In this document: piece by piece, positions 1 through 8,139 of the stretch
Layout: each line of letters opens with the position of its first letter
How positions within the stretch are numbered: the stretch's first letter is position 1
Assembly: GCA_049509515.1 (NCBI GenBank)
Contig: JBEKZV010000020.1
Location: 1 to 64,000 of the forward strand
Source: JBEKCP01 sp049509515
GTDB lineage: Bacteria; Planctomycetota; Planctomycetia; Pirellulales; Thermoguttaceae
Direction: 5' to 3'
Length of the DNA stretch: 64,000 nucleotides
The notes under the pieces: model-generated
Told to the model about the DNA's origin: nothing
What the model saw: the letters and a program-made list of their open reading frames with translations, nothing else
The model's database searches: none
Made by a program: the position numbers and the translations under genes

Positions 1-147
1 CGGCAGTGCGGCTACCGGGTCATGGCCGACACGGCCGTCCGCCTGTGGCACGTGGGCAGCTATTCGTACGGCTGGGAGGACGCGGGCAAGGGGCCGGAGC
101 GGTTCGGGACGTACGTGCTGAACCTCGGCCCGGAGAAAGACGGGTAG
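1..147 (+). CDS. C-terminal fragment of a probable glycosyltransferase
   Basis: Only the last 48 codons and the TAG stop lie in the window; the frame is open to the left edge. The segment contains the run DTAVRLWHVGSYSYGWEDAG, whose DT-RLWH-G-Y-YGWEDAG pattern I associate with the end of planctomycete glycosyltransferase-like proteins, but too little is visible for a firm family call. GC-rich third positions support coding. The next gene, dapF, begins about 200 bases later behind a palindromic repeat, so the two are probably not an operon. Confidence 0.55.
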   Translation, partial: RQCGYRVMADTAVRLWHVGSYSYGWEDAGKGPERFGTYVLNLGPEKDG

Positions 148-200
148 AGCACCGGCGCGAATGCCCGCGGCAAGATTCTCCGGCAGTGCAGTCCGCACCG

Positions 201-252
201 GGCGCCATCGGGTACCATGCCGACCATGCTGCGCATGGTGCCCGATGGTGCC
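201..252. repeat. Nested-hairpin repeat upstream of dapF
   Basis: An inner hairpin ACCATGC-TGC-GCATGGT (223-239, 7-base stem, 3-base loop) sits inside 12-base outer arms at 201-212 and 241-252 that pair with one G-T wobble. It has the same architecture as the elements at 3322-3411, 4252-4268, 6926-6991 and 53166-53182. It lies in the dapF leader. Confidence 0.7.
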
Positions 253-349
253 CGGGGCCGGCTACGGCACGGTCCGCCAGGAAAACTTGGCAGGGCCCAA
301 GCGGCCACTGCCTTGCCCCCGCTGCGGCGATGCCCTAGAATACCCAACC

Positions 350-1207
350 ATGCGATTCACGAAGATGCACGGAACCGGCAACGACTACGTGTACGTCGAT
401 TGCCTTGCCGGGGCCATCCCCGAGCGCCCCGATGAGTTGGCCCGCAAGATCTCCCACCGCCATTTCGGCGTCGGTGGCGACGGGTTGATCCTGATCTGTC
501 CCAGCCGGCAGGCTGACGCTCGCATGCGGATGTTCAACGCCGACGGCAGCGAGTCGGAGATGTGCGGCAACGGCGTGCGGTGCGTGGCCAAGTATCTCTA
601 TGACCACGCCGGCTTGCGGAGGGAGACGCTGCGGATCGAGACGGGGCGGGGCGTGCTGGCGGCCCGGATCGAGGCGGCCGGCGGCCGCGCCCGCCGCGTG
701 CGGGTCGACATGGGCCAGCCCATCCTCCAGCCCGACCGCATCCCCACGACCCTGCCGGGCGATCCGCGGCGGCCGGACGGCGCCGTGGTCGAAGCCCCGC
801 TGTGCGTCGACGGGCGGCAGTTGGCCGTCACCTGCGTGTCGATGGGCAACCCGCATTGCGTCGTGTTCGTCGAGCAGCTCAGCGAAGCGTGGGTGCTGGG
901 CGTCGGCCCCCAGTTGGAAGTCGATCCGCACTTCCCCAAGCGGGTCAATGCCGAGTTCGTCGAGGTGCTCTCGCCGGGCGAAGTGCGCGTGCGGGTTTGG
1001 GAGCGGGGCACCGGCGAGACGCTCGCCTGCGGCAGCGGGGCCTGCGCGGTGTGCGTGGCCGGCGCCCTGGCGGGACGCACCGCGCGGACCGTGCTGGCCC
1101 ACCTCCCCGGCGGCGACCTGGAACTCGAATGGGCCCCCGACGGCCACGTCTTCATGACCGGCCCGGCCGTCGAGGTGTTTTCCGGGGAGTGGAGCGAGGA
1201 AACTTGA
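350..1207 (+). CDS. dapF: Diaminopimelate epimerase
   Basis: Converts LL-diaminopimelate to meso-diaminopimelate in the cytoplasm, for lysine and peptidoglycan synthesis. The 285-residue product has the usual length and begins MRFTKMHGTGNDYVYVDC, the conserved DapF N-terminus with the substrate-binding Asn. The two catalytic cysteines are visible in SEMCGNGVRC (near residue 75) and TLACGSGACA (near residue 225). The reading frame is open upstream to 161, but the ATG at 350 is where family similarity starts. The acyltransferase gene follows after 25 bases and may be cotranscribed. Confidence 0.96.
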   Translation: MRFTKMHGTGNDYVYVDCLAGAIPERPDELARKISHRHFGVGGDGLILICPSRQADARMRMFNADGSESEMCGNGVRCVAKYLYDHAGLRRETLRIETGRGVLAARIEAAGGRARRVRVDMGQPILQPDRIPTTLPGDPRRPDGAVVEAPLCVDGRQLAVTCVSMGNPHCVVFVEQLSEAWVLGVGPQLEVDPHFPKRVNAEFVEVLSPGEVRVRVWERGTGETLACGSGACAVCVAGALAGRTARTVLAHLPGGDLELEWAPDGHVFMTGPAVEVFSGEWSEET

Positions 1208-1232
1208 CGCCACATTTTCCCGCACGGATGCC

Positions 1233-2036
1233 ATGAAACTGGAAAGCCCCTTCGTCAATAGGCTCGGCGGGTTGTTGACCACGGCGGCCCTGGGCGGCTG
1301 GATGGAAACGCTGGACTGCCGGGTGACGCACTATGACCCCTCGCTCGACCCCGGCCTGCGGCCGTGCCGGCGGCATTACCTGTACATTTTCTGGCACGAG
1401 TACATCCTCTGTCCGCTGTACATGCGCGGGCACTCGAACGTGGCGATGCTGTTGAGCCGCCACCGGGACGCCGAGATCCTGGGGCACGTGGCGGGGCACC
1501 TGGGATACGCTTTCGTGCGGGGCTCGACGGCCCGCGGCGGCACGGCGGCCATCCGCCAGTTGCTGGCCGCCAGCCGCCGGATGCACCTGACGATCACGCC
1601 CGACGGACCGCGCGGACCGCGGCGGCGGCTGGCCCCCGGCCCGATCTACCTGGCCTCGAAGCTCGCGATGCCGCTGGTGGCGCTGGGGATCGGCTACGAC
1701 CGGCCGTGGCGGGCCAGTAGTTGGGACCGCTTCGCCGTTCCTCGCCCTTTCTCGCGGGCCCGCGTCATCTTCAGCCCGGAAATCCACGTCCCGCCGGACC
1801 TGGATCGCCAGGGCCTGGAGTATTCCCGCAGCCAGGTCGAAATGCTGCTCGACCGGCTGACCGGCGAGGCGGAGGCCTGGGCCGCGTCAGGGCTGCACGC
1901 CCCGGGAGAACAGAGGATGCGCCGTCCGCAAGGCCCCCGGCCCGGCCGAGCGCTGGGCCGCGTAGAAATGACCGCGACCGCCGGTCGCGGCTTTATGGCA
2001 ACCAGCGCGACCGCCGGTCGCGGCTTTGTGGGGTGA
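1233..2036 (+). CDS. DUF374 lysophospholipid acyltransferase-like protein
   Basis: This 267-residue protein resembles the DUF374 branch of the LPLAT acyltransferase superfamily. Visible motifs are IFWHEYILCPLY (the altered HX4D region), FVRGSTARGGTAAIRQLL and the strongly conserved TPDGPRGPRR. It probably acylates a lipid at the inner membrane; the substrate is unknown. Many planctomycete homologues end soon after the last helix. Here the reading frame runs on through two copies of a palindromic repeat, so the tail (TATAGRGF, then SATAGRGFVG) looks like repeat-derived sequence rather than a domain. xseA follows 15 bases later, which suggests cotranscription. Confidence 0.82.
   Translation: MKLESPFVNRLGGLLTTAALGGWMETLDCRVTHYDPSLDPGLRPCRRHYLYIFWHEYILCPLYMRGHSNVAMLLSRHRDAEILGHVAGHLGYAFVRGSTARGGTAAIRQLLAASRRMHLTITPDGPRGPRRRLAPGPIYLASKLAMPLVALGIGYDRPWRASSWDRFAVPRPFSRARVIFSPEIHVPPDLDRQGLEYSRSQVEMLLDRLTGEAEAWAASGLHAPGEQRMRRPQGPRPGRALGRVEMTATAGRGFMATSATAGRGFVG
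1974..2027. repeat. Two direct copies of a 21-base palindromic repeat
   Basis: Identical 21-base units occupy 1974-1994 and 2007-2027. Each contains the palindrome GCGACCG-C-CGGTCGC followed by GGCTTT. Both are translated as the C-terminal tail of the acyltransferase, giving TATAGRGF in each copy. Confidence 0.85.
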
Positions 2037-2051
2037 CGGGCGCAGCAAGAC

Positions 2052-3320
2052 ATGGCGTCGCACGATCTATTTGACGAGTCTCGCAGGCCTGCCGGGCCGC
2101 CGCCGGACGGCGGCGCGGGGTCCCCCCGGATCCTCTCCGTCTGGGAACTCACCGCCCAGATCAAGGACCTCTTGGAGGCGTCGTTCCCCGCGGTGTGGGT
2201 GTCGGGCGAGATTTCCAATTTTTCCCGGCCGCAGTCAGGACACTGCTATCTGACCTTGAAAGACGACCGGGCTCAACTCCGCGCGGCCCTGTGGCGGCAC
2301 GCGGCCGCCCGGGTGCGGTTCGAGTTGGGCGACGGGCTGGAAGTGATTTGCCGAGGCCATCTGGACGTCTACGCGCCCCGCGGGAGCTACCAGTTGATCA
2401 TCGAGGACGTTGAGCCGCGGGGGATCGGGGCCCTGGACCTGGCCCTGCGGCAGCTCCGCGACAAGCTGGCCCGCGAAGGCCTTTTCGACCGCGCCCGCAA
2501 GCGCTCCCTGCCGCGGTTCGTGCGGCGGATCGCTGTGGTCACCAGTCCCAGCGGGGCCGCGATCCATGACTTCCTCCAGGTTCTCCATCGCCGCTGGCGC
2601 GGGGCCGACGTGCTCGTGCTGCCGACCCGCGTCCAGGGCCCGGGGGCCGCCGAGGAAATCGCCGCCGCCATCCGAACGGCCAACGGCCTCCCGGGCGGCA
2701 TCGATTGCCTGGTCGTCACCCGCGGCGGCGGCAGCCTTGAAGACCTCTGGGCGTTCAACGAGGAAGCGGTGGTCCGGGCGATCTTTGCCTCGCGGATCCC
2801 CGTCGTCTCGGCCGTCGGCCACGAGATCGACGTGACCTTGGCCGACCTGGTGGCGGACGTGCGGGCCCTGACGCCCAGCGAGGCGGCGGAGTTGGTGGCG
2901 CCGGCCGCCGAAGAGATCCTGGCCGCGCTGGCTCAGACCGAGAAGCGGCTGGCGGCGGCCGCGCGGTGGCAGGCGGCCTCGGCCCGGGCCCGGCTGGACG
3001 CCCTGGCCGGCCACCGCGTGATGCGGCGGCCCCGCGAGCGCGTCGAGGACCTGGTCCGCCGCTGGGACGAGTTGGCGAGCCGGGCCGCCCGGGCCGTCCG
3101 CCAGCGCCTGCGGCTGGCCCGCGGCCAGGCTAACGAGACCGCGGCCCGATTGGAATCGCTCAGCCCGCTGGCCGTCTTGGGCCGCGGCTACAGCCTCACG
3201 GAGCGAGTGGCCGATGGCCGCATCGTTCGCGACGCCTCGCAGTTGGCGGCGGGAGAGCCGATCCGGACCCGCTTCGCCCGCGGCCGAGCCATCAGCCGCA
3301 TCGAGCGGATCGAGCAGTAA
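2052..3320 (+). CDS. xseA: Exodeoxyribonuclease VII large subunit
   Basis: The large subunit of ExoVII degrades single-stranded DNA into oligonucleotides in both directions, with the small subunit XseB. The 422-residue product has the N-terminal OB-fold signature VWVSGEISNFSRPQSGHCYL, then the catalytic-domain motifs VVTSPSGAAIHDFLQVL, TRGGGSLEDLWAFNEE and SAVGHEIDVTLADLVAD, then a long charged helical region and the terminal LGRGYSLT motif. Length and domain order are normal. No xseB-like ORF follows, although xseB is often adjacent; the next 100 bases hold a repeat and then convergent phoU. Confidence 0.95.
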   Translation: MASHDLFDESRRPAGPPPDGGAGSPRILSVWELTAQIKDLLEASFPAVWVSGEISNFSRPQSGHCYLTLKDDRAQLRAALWRHAAARVRFELGDGLEVICRGHLDVYAPRGSYQLIIEDVEPRGIGALDLALRQLRDKLAREGLFDRARKRSLPRFVRRIAVVTSPSGAAIHDFLQVLHRRWRGADVLVLPTRVQGPGAAEEIAAAIRTANGLPGGIDCLVVTRGGGSLEDLWAFNEEAVVRAIFASRIPVVSAVGHEIDVTLADLVADVRALTPSEAAELVAPAAEEILAALAQTEKRLAAAARWQAASARARLDALAGHRVMRRPRERVEDLVRRWDELASRAARAVRQRLRLARGQANETAARLESLSPLAVLGRGYSLTERVADGRIVRDASQLAAGEPIRTRFARGRAISRIERIEQ

Positions 3321-3321
3321 T

Positions 3322-3411
3322 GTATCCGGCACACTCCGTGTGCCGCCCGGGTACCCGCTTGCGGGTGGCGGCACACCGACCACGCTGCGCGTGGTGCCCG
3401 GTGCCGGATAC
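3322..3411. repeat. Nested-hairpin repeat between xseA and phoU
   Basis: Perfect 11-base outer arms (3322-3332 and 3401-3411) enclose three hairpins: GGCACAC-TCC-GTGTGCC (3328-3344), ACCCGC-TT-GCGGGT (3353-3366) and ACCACGC-TGC-GCGTGGT (3379-3395). It lies between convergent genes and could double as a bidirectional terminator, although there is no T-run. Confidence 0.75.
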
Positions 3412-3428
3412 GTTGGCCCCCGCGGCCT

Positions 3429-4106
3429 CTACAGATCCGTCTCGTGCCTGAGCTTGGTGAAGTGGCGGGCGATGCGGCCCTCGACCAAGTAAATGACGTC
3501 TTCGGCGATGTTGGTGGCCAGATCGGCGATCCGCTCCAGGTTGCGGGAAACGGCCAGGATCTTCAGAAGGGGCCCGACCCGTTCGGGCTGGCGGCCAAGG
3601 ATCTCCTCGACCTCCTTGCGGATGGAGCCCTTGATGGCGTCGACCTCGTCGTCCCGCCGGCAGACGTCCTGGGCCGCCGCGGCATCCAGGTTCACCAGGG
3701 CATCGATGCTGTCGCGGAGCATCGCCTGCGTCTTGGTCCACATCGTCCCCAAATCGTTGGCTACCGCCGGCGGCGGGTCGTCGCGGAGCCCCCGCGCCTT
3801 GCGGGCGATGTTGACCGCCATGTCGCCGATCCGCTCCAGGTCGTTGTTGATCTTCAGCGCGGCGATGATCATCCGCAGATCGACCGCCACCGGCTGGTGC
3901 AGGGCGAGCGTCTTGAGGCACTCCTCCTCCACCTCGATCTCGCGGTGATCGATCTCCAGGTCGTCACGCTCGACCTCCTCGGCCAGGGCCTCGTCGCGGT
4001 CCATCACGGCTCGCAACGCCTTCTCCACTTGGCCTTCCACCAAGGAGCACAGCGAGAGGACTTGTTTCTTCAGGCGGTCGATTTCACGTTGCAGATGGGC
4101 TCCCAT
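3429..4106 (-). CDS. phoU: Phosphate transport system regulator PhoU
   Basis: PhoU links the Pst phosphate transporter to the PhoR/PhoB sensor pair and represses the Pho regulon when phosphate is plentiful. The 225-residue protein has two repeated three-helix bundles. Each carries a metal-binding E/DXXXD-type motif, seen around IAALKINNDLERIGDMAVNI and ILAVSRNLERIADLATNIAE. The ATG at 4106 is chosen because AGGAGG lies about 8 bases upstream; an in-frame ATG at 4142 lacks such support. No pst or phoBR genes adjoin it. Confidence 0.93.
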   Translation of the reverse strand: MGAHLQREIDRLKKQVLSLCSLVEGQVEKALRAVMDRDEALAEEVERDDLEIDHREIEVEEECLKTLALHQPVAVDLRMIIAALKINNDLERIGDMAVNIARKARGLRDDPPPAVANDLGTMWTKTQAMLRDSIDALVNLDAAAAQDVCRRDDEVDAIKGSIRKEVEEILGRQPERVGPLLKILAVSRNLERIADLATNIAEDVIYLVEGRIARHFTKLRHETDL

Positions 4107-4179
4107 GACGGTCCCCTCCTGGTCCGCGGTTGGCGACGCCATGCACACTACCTGACGGGCCGGGCGGCTGTCAAGGCAA

Positions 4180-4325
4180 ACCGGTGGGAAAACGGGACAG
4201 GCACCTCTTGTGCGACGACCATGCGAGCACGGTCCCCGCCGGAGGGCCGGTACCAACCGCAGGTTGGTGCCGACCGACGGTTGGTCACGGCAAAAGGCAC
4301 CCAGAGGGTACCCGGTCCCCTTTTC
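4180..4325. repeat. Intergenic repeat cluster with hairpins before aroK
   Basis: The 250 bases between divergent phoU and aroK are almost entirely repeat. They contain the hairpin ACCAACC-GCA-GGTTGGT (4252-4268), a second weaker one just after it, and a right-hand block ending in GGTCCCCTTTT. That block matches the arm of the element at 55339-55439. No ORF is credible here. Confidence 0.6.
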
Positions 4326-4356
4326 CCCGCCGCGCGTTTGCGGCATACTGGTGGCC

Positions 4357-4884
4357 ATGAACCTCATCCTGATCGGCTACCGCGCGACGGGCAAGACGAC
4401 GCTTGCCCAACGGCTGGCCGAGCGGCTCGGCTGGCCGTGGATCGACGCGGACGTGGAGATCGAGCGCCGCGCCGGCAGGTCGATCGCCCAAATCTTCGCC
4501 GAGGGGGGCGAGCCGGCCTTCCGCCAGCTCGAAGCCCAGGTGATCGCCGACCTATGCCGGCGGGATCGCCTGGTGCTGGCCGCCGGGGGCGGGGCGCCGC
4601 TGCGGCCCGAAAACCGCCAGGCCATGGGCCGCTCGGGACGGGTGGTCTGGCTCTGCGCCTCGCCCGAGACGATCCTGGAGCGAATGTCCGCCGACGCCAC
4701 CACCGCCGGCCGGCGGCCGAGCCTGACGGACCACGGCCCCTTGGACGAAATCGTCCAACTCCTGACCTGCCGCGAGCCGATCTACCGCGAGTTGGCCCAC
4801 CTGGTGGTCGATACCGAGGGAAAGACGCCCGAGCAGTTGACCGAGGAAATCCTGGGGCTCTTAGCCATACAAGTCGACGTTTAG
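4357..4884 (+). CDS. aroK: Shikimate kinase
   Basis: Phosphorylates shikimate at the 3-OH using ATP, the fifth step of the chorismate pathway. The 175-residue product begins MNLILIGYRATGKTT with a Walker A (GYRATGKT), followed by the conserved WIDADVEIERRAGRSI (Mg/shikimate-binding Asp), FRQLEAQV and the GGGAP shikimate-binding loop. RRPSL lies in the lid region. Length is typical. The frame is open to 4210 upstream, but that stretch is repeat sequence, so the ATG at 4357 is preferred. Confidence 0.94.
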   Translation: MNLILIGYRATGKTTLAQRLAERLGWPWIDADVEIERRAGRSIAQIFAEGGEPAFRQLEAQVIADLCRRDRLVLAAGGGAPLRPENRQAMGRSGRVVWLCASPETILERMSADATTAGRRPSLTDHGPLDEIVQLLTCREPIYRELAHLVVDTEGKTPEQLTEEILGLLAIQVDV

Positions 4885-4889
4885 CGGGC

Positions 4890-4990
4890 GGGCGACTGGG
4901 CCTTGGGTCTTGGGACCTAGGTCTTGGCATGCAGAACAACGACGAGAACTCGGCATCCAAGGCCCAAGACCTAAGACCCAAGACCAAGAA
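4890..4990. repeat. Inverted repeat of TTGGGTCTTGG type
   Basis: After aroK, a block rich in CCTTGGGTCTTGG / CCTAGGTCTTGG (about 4900-4930) is followed by its imperfect inverse CCAAGGCCCAAGACCTAAG (about 4960-4985). A related copy lies at 23977-24030. The arms could form a long imperfect stem in the 3' region of aroK. Confidence 0.6.
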
Positions 4991-5018
4991 TTCCCAAATC
5001 GTTGTAGTGAGATAATCG

Positions 5019-6308
5019 GTGAATTCTATCCTCAGTCTCCCCATCTCGTTGCGGCTCTTAGCCCTCTTCGTCGCGGGGACGGTGGTCGGGAGCCTGGCAA
5101 ACCTGGGGATTTACCGGCTGGGCTGGAACCGCCGGACGATCAGCCCGTGGTCGCGGCCGGCCGCCGGCGGGCACCGTGCGGAGCATGGTCCGCCGCGACG
5201 CTGGTGGGACCGGCTGGCGGTGGTCGGGTGGCTCGGGCTGAGGCGCGAGGCGGGCATTCACGGCCGGGGGTTCTGGGTCCGCCCGATGCTGCTGGAGTTG
5301 GCCCTCGGTGCGACGTTCGCCCTGCTTTACTGGTGGGAGATCGGGGCGCTGGGCCTGTTGGGACTGGTGGGCCCTCCCCAGGCTCCGAGACCGGCCCTTA
5401 TGATGCTCTTGCACCACCAGTACGCCGCCCATGCCGTCCTCCTGTCCTTCATGTGGATGGCGATCTGGATCGACATCGATGAAAGGACGATCCCGGACAC
5501 CGTAACCATACCGGGAACCCTGGCGGCGCTGGCGCTGATGGCCCTCTGGCCTTCCTCCCTCCTGCCCGACGTGAAGACCGTCCCCAACGGTCCCCCCACG
5601 ATGTACCTCGTGATGCTGACTTCGCCCAACGACGATCAGCCGTGGCTGCGGGCCGCCTGGATGGGCTGGCGGGCCCTGGCCTTGGGCGTGGGCTGCTACG
5701 TGCTGTGGTGCCTGGCGCTCTTGCCGCGGTCGTGGTATCGACGGCACGGGCTCCGCCGGGCATGGCAACTGCTCGTGGCCCGGCTGGTCCGCCAGCGGAG
5801 CACCTGCCTGATCCTGGCAATGGGCTTGGCCGGATCGGCGGCCATTGCCGGCGTTTGGGCCTGGGGCTCGATGCACTGGGCCGGCCTCTTGAGCGGGCTG
5901 GTGGGCCTGGCCATCGGTGGCGGGATCGTCTGGATCATTCGCGTCCTGGGCTTCCTCGTGCTCCGGCGCGAAGCGATGGGCTTCGGCGACGTCACCCTCC
6001 TGGCCATGATCGGCGCAATGCTCGGCTGGCAAGCCGCCGTGCTCGTCTTCTTCCTCGCCCCGTTGCTGGGAATCGTGGTGGGACTGGTCGGCTGGGTCGT
6101 CCGCGGCCAGTCGGAGATCCCTTACGGCCCCTTTCTCTGCCTGGCAGCCATGATCACCGTCATCGCGTGGGCCCCGATCTGGGGCCACTTCCAAATCGCC
6201 TTCGCCCTGGGCTGGTGGCTGCTGGCGGTGTTGGCGGTCTGCCTGGCAATGATCGTCGTCCTGCTGCCGCTGGTCCGGGCGATCCTCGCGCTCTTCCGCC
6301 GCGCGTAA
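5019..6308 (+). CDS. A24-family prepilin peptidase-like membrane protein
   Basis: An aspartic protease of the type IV prepilin peptidase family would cleave the leader of prepilins and pseudopilins at the inner membrane. The 429-residue protein starts at GTG, is strongly hydrophobic with about eight to nine membrane segments, and keeps both catalytic aspartate regions: MAIWIDIDERTIPD (near residue 150) and REAMGFGDVTLLAMIGA (near 325). The N-terminal methylase-like region lacks the CXXC pairs of PilD. The gap between the two aspartate motifs is unusually long. Substrates in the window could be the DUF1559 proteins at 46.4-52.9 kb. Confidence 0.85.
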   Translation: MNSILSLPISLRLLALFVAGTVVGSLANLGIYRLGWNRRTISPWSRPAAGGHRAEHGPPRRWWDRLAVVGWLGLRREAGIHGRGFWVRPMLLELALGATFALLYWWEIGALGLLGLVGPPQAPRPALMMLLHHQYAAHAVLLSFMWMAIWIDIDERTIPDTVTIPGTLAALALMALWPSSLLPDVKTVPNGPPTMYLVMLTSPNDDQPWLRAAWMGWRALALGVGCYVLWCLALLPRSWYRRHGLRRAWQLLVARLVRQRSTCLILAMGLAGSAAIAGVWAWGSMHWAGLLSGLVGLAIGGGIVWIIRVLGFLVLRREAMGFGDVTLLAMIGAMLGWQAAVLVFFLAPLLGIVVGLVGWVVRGQSEIPYGPFLCLAAMITVIAWAPIWGHFQIAFALGWWLLAVLAVCLAMIVVLLPLVRAILALFRRA

Positions 6309-6367
6309 GATTGCGCGTGCAGCCCTCTCTGGGAAGTCGGAGTGCTGCGCGAAGCCGCAAGCGGCAC

Positions 6368-6895
6368 TTATCCTTGATCCTTCATCCTTGATCCTTCATC
6401 CTTACCCCCAAGCCACGCCTGTGGCGGCGGATAAACGCCGTAGAACCGCTTGATGAAATGCCGATGCCACCGCGACGGACAGTGGGGCACCCAACCCCAG
6501 CGGGCCAGCAATCGCGTCGAGATCCGCCAGTTGCCCGCATCGCACAGGAGCGCGTCGCTCCGCTTCAGCCGGGCGATCTCGTCCAGCACGTCCAGGGCCC
6601 GCCGCAGCGACCCGAGGCTCGTGTGACGCGACGAAACCGCGTACTTGAGGGCCAGGAAGTTGGGGAACCGGCGGGGCTGGTTGTAGTAGAGCCGGATCCG
6701 GTCGCCACGCCGCCAGCGATGCTGCCATTGCCCCAGCAGAACGATTTCCGGGCCTGAGGCGAGCTTAGGCCACGGGCGCAACAGCACGCGGCGAAACTGC
6801 CCACCGGCTGCCTCAATTACCCCATATCGGCGGCAGCGGAGAGTGCCGGCCCCCGCTGCCAGATGCGTCACGGTCTTGAATGGAGGCATGGGCAA
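6368..6895 (-). CDS. Conserved planctomycete hypothetical protein
   Basis: This 175-residue protein has no family I can name. The middle and C-terminal part is rich in aromatic and basic residues (GWVPHCPSRWHRHFIKRFYG) and contains LLCDAGNWRISTRLLARWGW, a pattern that looks like the end of a GNAT-type fold. No signal peptide or membrane segment is apparent. The last 11 residues (KDEGSRMKDQG) are encoded by a simple-sequence repeat and are probably not functional. It converges on the prepilin peptidase gene. Confidence 0.7.
   Translation of the reverse strand: MPMPPFKTVTHLAAGAGTLRCRRYGVIEAAGGQFRRVLLRPWPKLASGPEIVLLGQWQHRWRRGDRIRLYYNQPRRFPNFLALKYAVSSRHTSLGSLRRALDVLDEIARLKRSDALLCDAGNWRISTRLLARWGWVPHCPSRWHRHFIKRFYGVYPPPQAWLGGKDEGSRMKDQG
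6369..6403. repeat. Short tandem repeat (ATCCTTGATCCTTC, two units)
   Basis: Two 14-base direct units lie at the 3' end of the minus-strand hypothetical gene and encode its KDEGSRMKDQG tail. Confidence 0.75.
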
Positions 6896-6925
6896 CGGAG
6901 AGTGGACAGTGGGCAGTGGGCGGTG

Positions 6926-6991
6926 CGGGTGCCATGCTCACGCTGGCGTGGGCATGCCCACGCTGCTGGCGCGACGCGGGCGCGGCACCCG
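6926..6991. repeat. Nested-hairpin repeat upstream of the OmpA-like gene
   Basis: Outer arms CGGGTGCC (6926-6933) and GGCACCCG (6984-6991) enclose an 18-base perfect palindrome, GCGTGGGCATGCCCACGC (6946-6963), preceded by CACGC-TG-GCGTG. The rest of 6896-7161 shows no ORF I can support. Confidence 0.65.
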
Positions 6992-7161
6992 AATAACTTG
7001 TCTTGCCAAGAAAGCCTAGCTTACGCACCCGCCGCCGTCCCCGGGAGTCAATAGAACTGCTCTTGCTCCCCAGAGGGCGTATTGCTACCATTCGGCCCGC
7101 CACTCGCGGTCGGCCGTACGACACCCCCTCTTGTGGGTTGGCGGAAAGGAGGTTTGCTGCC

Positions 7162-7992
7162 ATGCCGTCAAGGACATGGGTGCCCTGGTTCTGGGCGGTC
7201 GTGCTCGTGGTCTTGGCCGGCTGTGCCAACAATCCGATGGTGCTCCAAAGCCGACTCAACGGCTACGAGCAGCAGCAGGCGTCCCTGACGCGGCAGAATC
7301 AGGAGTACAAGGACCGGATCGCCAGCCTGGATCGCGACAACCAGGAGCTGCAGGCCACACTGGCCCAGTCTCGCCAGCAGACTAAGGTGGCGGACGACCG
7401 CTTGACGGGCGTCAGCGAGCAACTCCGCACCATGACGTTGCAGTTGACCCAGTTGCAGGCCGACAAGCAAGAGGCGGACAAGAAGACGCAAGCCCTGACG
7501 GCCTCGATGCACCGCCAGGCCGGTGTCTCGATCACCCCGAACAACAGTTTCGTCCAGACGCTTCCGGTGATCCGCGTGCCGGGCGTGCAGCAGCCTCGGC
7601 GGGACGGCGACGTGATTCGGGTCGAGCTGCCCGCCGGCCAGCTCTTCGAGCAGGGCACCAACCGGCTCCGCCCCGGGGCGGCCACCTCCATCGCCGACGC
7701 CGCAGCCGAGCTCCGCCGCGTCTATCCCGACCAGATCTTGGGCATCGAGGGACACACCGACAGCGACCAGATCGCCGGCAGCCAGTTCCATACCAACCAC
7801 GAGCTGTCGGTCGCCCGTGCCATGGCCGTCTACGAAATCCTGGCCGGCACCGGCCGATACCCGCCCAACCAGGTCTTCGTCGTCGGTCACGGGCCCAACC
7901 ATCCCGTGGTCTCCAATGCCACCGCCGAGGGCAAGCAGCGGAACAGCCGCGTCGAGCTGGTCGTCTATCCCGAGCGAAAAGACCGGGATTAA
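7162..7992 (+). CDS. OmpA-family lipoprotein
   Basis: Probably an envelope lipoprotein that binds peptidoglycan. The ATG at 7162 is fixed by GGAGG about 8 bases upstream. Residues 1-23 form a lipoprotein signal ending in LAGC. Residues about 30-110 are a coiled coil rich in Q, L and D (QQQASLTRQNQEYKDRI and onward). Residues about 155-270 are an OmpA C-terminal-like domain with LGIEGHTDSD, LSVARAMAVYEIL and GKQRNSRVELVVYP, which are the peptidoglycan-binding motifs. At 276 residues it resembles Pal/OmpA-type tethers rather than a beta-barrel porin. Confidence 0.9.
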   Translation: MPSRTWVPWFWAVVLVVLAGCANNPMVLQSRLNGYEQQQASLTRQNQEYKDRIASLDRDNQELQATLAQSRQQTKVADDRLTGVSEQLRTMTLQLTQLQADKQEADKKTQALTASMHRQAGVSITPNNSFVQTLPVIRVPGVQQPRRDGDVIRVELPAGQLFEQGTNRLRPGAATSIADAAAELRRVYPDQILGIEGHTDSDQIAGSQFHTNHELSVARAMAVYEILAGTGRYPPNQVFVVGHGPNHPVVSNATAEGKQRNSRVELVVYPERKDRD

Positions 7993-8016
7993 GCCGCTCG
8001 CGGCGATGCTTCTCCC

Positions 8017-8035
8017 CTCTCCCCTCGTGGGAGAG
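8017..8035. repeat. CTCTCCC...GGGAGAG hairpin after the OmpA-like gene
   Basis: A perfect 7-base stem (8017-8023 with 8029-8035) and a 5-base loop lie 25 bases past the stop. It may terminate transcription but has no T-run. A similar motif lies at 12678-12698. This type of GC-rich hairpin is commonly dispersed. Confidence 0.45.
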
Positions 8036-8139
8036 GCACCCACGAGTGGGTACCCGGGGGTGAGGGGTCGCGTGGGGCCGGGCGCTTTCGCCCCCCCGCC
8101 AATCCGCTACAATGGCGGGCGGTCCCGCGATGGCTCCCC

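Noticed and set aside
3444..5015. Plus-strand ORF of 523 codons over phoU and aroK
   Set aside because: Antisense to PhoU and out of frame with AroK.
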